A stretch of 64,000 nucleotides of DNA from Axinella damicornis (lineage: Eukaryota > Porifera > Demospongiae > Axinellida > Axinellidae), in contig OZ007512.1 of assembly GCA_963931865.1 (NCBI GenBank), forward strand, positions 9,805,160-9,869,159. The letters run 5' to 3'. Positions 62,999 through 64,000 of this stretch are shown here, one piece after another (position 1 is the stretch's first letter; each line of letters begins with the position of its first letter). The notes beneath the pieces were generated by a model. That model ran no database searches. It saw only the letters and a program-made list of their open reading frames with translations, and was not told the origin of the DNA. The position numbers were made by a program, and so were the translations under genes.

Positions 62999-64000
62999 GA
63001 CCGTTCGAACTGGGTCATGGATGCGTACCCAATACTGAGTGAAGCGAATTGTTCCCAATTCAATCTCACAAACAAGAAATGCTTCAGTTTCAGCAGCAAG
63101 GATTTTGGAGCCATCTTTGGAACAAAAGTTGGGGTGGCTGGTTTGGCGGTTTTAGCTTGTTGTGTGGCCATCTTTCTCATTTTTATTTCCAAAGCTTATA
63201 AGAGGTTTGTACATCGTCTAACACTCTACCTCACCATTGCAGCGCTGGTATACTCTGTCGTCTTTATTCTACAAATAATGCCAGTGGAGTCTAGCTGTGG
63301 CTTTGTGGTTGTGAGAAATGAACAGTTGTGTATGGCTGCTGGGTTTCTGGTTTTGTATGGAGGTTGGGCTATGCTTCTCCTAATCTGCTGGATCACACTT
63401 CATCTGTTCATTCTGGCTGTATTCAAGCGAAACTACAAGTCCTGCAAGTATGAAGTTGGAGGTTTGATCATTTGCCATGCATGTCCTTTGTTGTGGTGCG
63501 CAGTTCCTTTCATCAACTTCAAGCATGGTGTGATGTATGGCCTTGCTGGAGCCTGGTGCTGGATCAGAGTAACAGGTAACAACTGCCAGCCTTATGGAGA
63601 AGGTGTCGTCGAACAGTTCACTCTTTGGTACGGGCCACTCATTTTCATAGTTGTTCTAATCTTCCTGGTGATAGCAATCATGATTATCGCACTCTACCGA
63701 GGAACCAGAGAAAGCGGTGCAGTGCTGTCAACTACCTACCAGCTCCAAAGCCAGTATAGGGAAGCACTAAAGGAGACTATGCCACTACTCTTCTACCCGA
63801 TCATCTATAACATCCTCTGTTGCTTGGCTTTTGCCAACCGAGTCTATTATGCAGCCACAGACAAGACCAGTTTCCCACTGTGGATCATCCATGCTGTTGT
63901 TGACCCCTGCCTCCCACTTGCCATACCTGTAGCCTTCCTATTTCATCCCTATACCCTCAAGAAGCTTAAGACGGCAGCCACGAAACGGCTCACGAAAAAT
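62999..64000 (+). CDS. cAMP-receptor-like / family B-like 7TM GPCR (partial, runs off the window)
   Basis: After acceptor TTCTGCTGCAG a frame of 334 codons stays open to the window edge. It codes a short ectodomain with NCSQFNLTNKKC (residues 17-28), then seven hydrophobic segments at about 38-63, 72-94, 111-140, 154-172, 207-233, 260-284 and 293-316. Cys111 at the start of TM3 and the Cys in AGAWCWIRV (about 184-191) fit the conserved TM3-loop disulfide; GAWCWI-type loops are typical of Dictyostelium cAMP receptors and related family B/adhesion-like receptors. The cytoplasmic end after FLFHPYTLKKLK is basic. All seven segments in one exon is unusual for family B genes and may reflect a retro-copied or intron-poor gene. 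Ligand unknown. Confidence 0.88.

Noticed and set aside
62833..63192. 119-codon minus-strand frame at the right end
   Set aside because: It is the complement of the well-supported 7TM exon and the intron before it.
1..64000. CRISPR arrays, bacterial operons, rRNA genes
   Set aside because: None seen. Tandem repeats lack regular unique spacers, genes have spliceosomal introns, and no rRNA core sequence was recognised.

Overview
This window looks like a piece of an animal nuclear genome. Genes are split by GT-AG introns, introns and intergenic DNA are packed with transposon-derived repeats, and protein families are metazoan: MLK/ZAK-like kinases, death-fold proteins and a cAMP-receptor-like 7TM receptor. 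A sponge or another early-branching animal is my best guess. That is an inference from the gene mix and compact introns, not something the sequence proves.

Layout. Positions 1-250 hold the first coding exon of an unrecognised minus-strand gene. Positions about 845-5450 hold a LINE retrotransposon with one intact 1,408-codon ORF. Positions 7,729-37,805 hold the most striking locus, all on the minus strand. Two protein kinase domains are each split into nine exons of identical lengths. The right-hand copy (21,007-35,022) looks like a pseudokinase: HRD is HRN and the alpha-C Glu is missing. The left-hand copy (10,959-19,192) keeps the catalytic residues. Around and between them sit small symmetric phase 1-1 exons of 42-72 nt coding Pro/Ser/Thr/Gln-rich linkers. 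One or two flank the pseudokinase, one lies between the domains, and twelve form an array after the active kinase. Every boundary is phase-compatible, so the locus could be one pseudokinase-kinase protein, or two tandem paralogues whose terminal exons I could not find. Introns hold MITEs, tRNA-like SINEs and a four-copy tandem repeat with a 691-bp period.

Positions 35.7-39.2 kb are a tandem segmental duplication that doubled one mini-exon. Positions 42.5-44.0 kb hold a two-exon gene for a small secreted protein with one in-frame stop and one frameshift. Positions 44.6-54.7 kb are dominated by purine-rich, 11-bp and G-rich satellites, with two promoter-like GC-rich patches and a few weak exon candidates. 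Positions 55,240-58,756 (minus) give a complete five-exon model for a 321-residue protein with three death-fold domains. Positions 62,999-64,000 (plus) hold one large exon with all seven membrane segments of a GPCR, running off the window.

How the genes may work together: kinase, death-fold scaffold and 7TM receptor are all signalling parts, but the window gives no direct evidence that they act in one pathway. Start codons and promoters of the kinase locus were not found.
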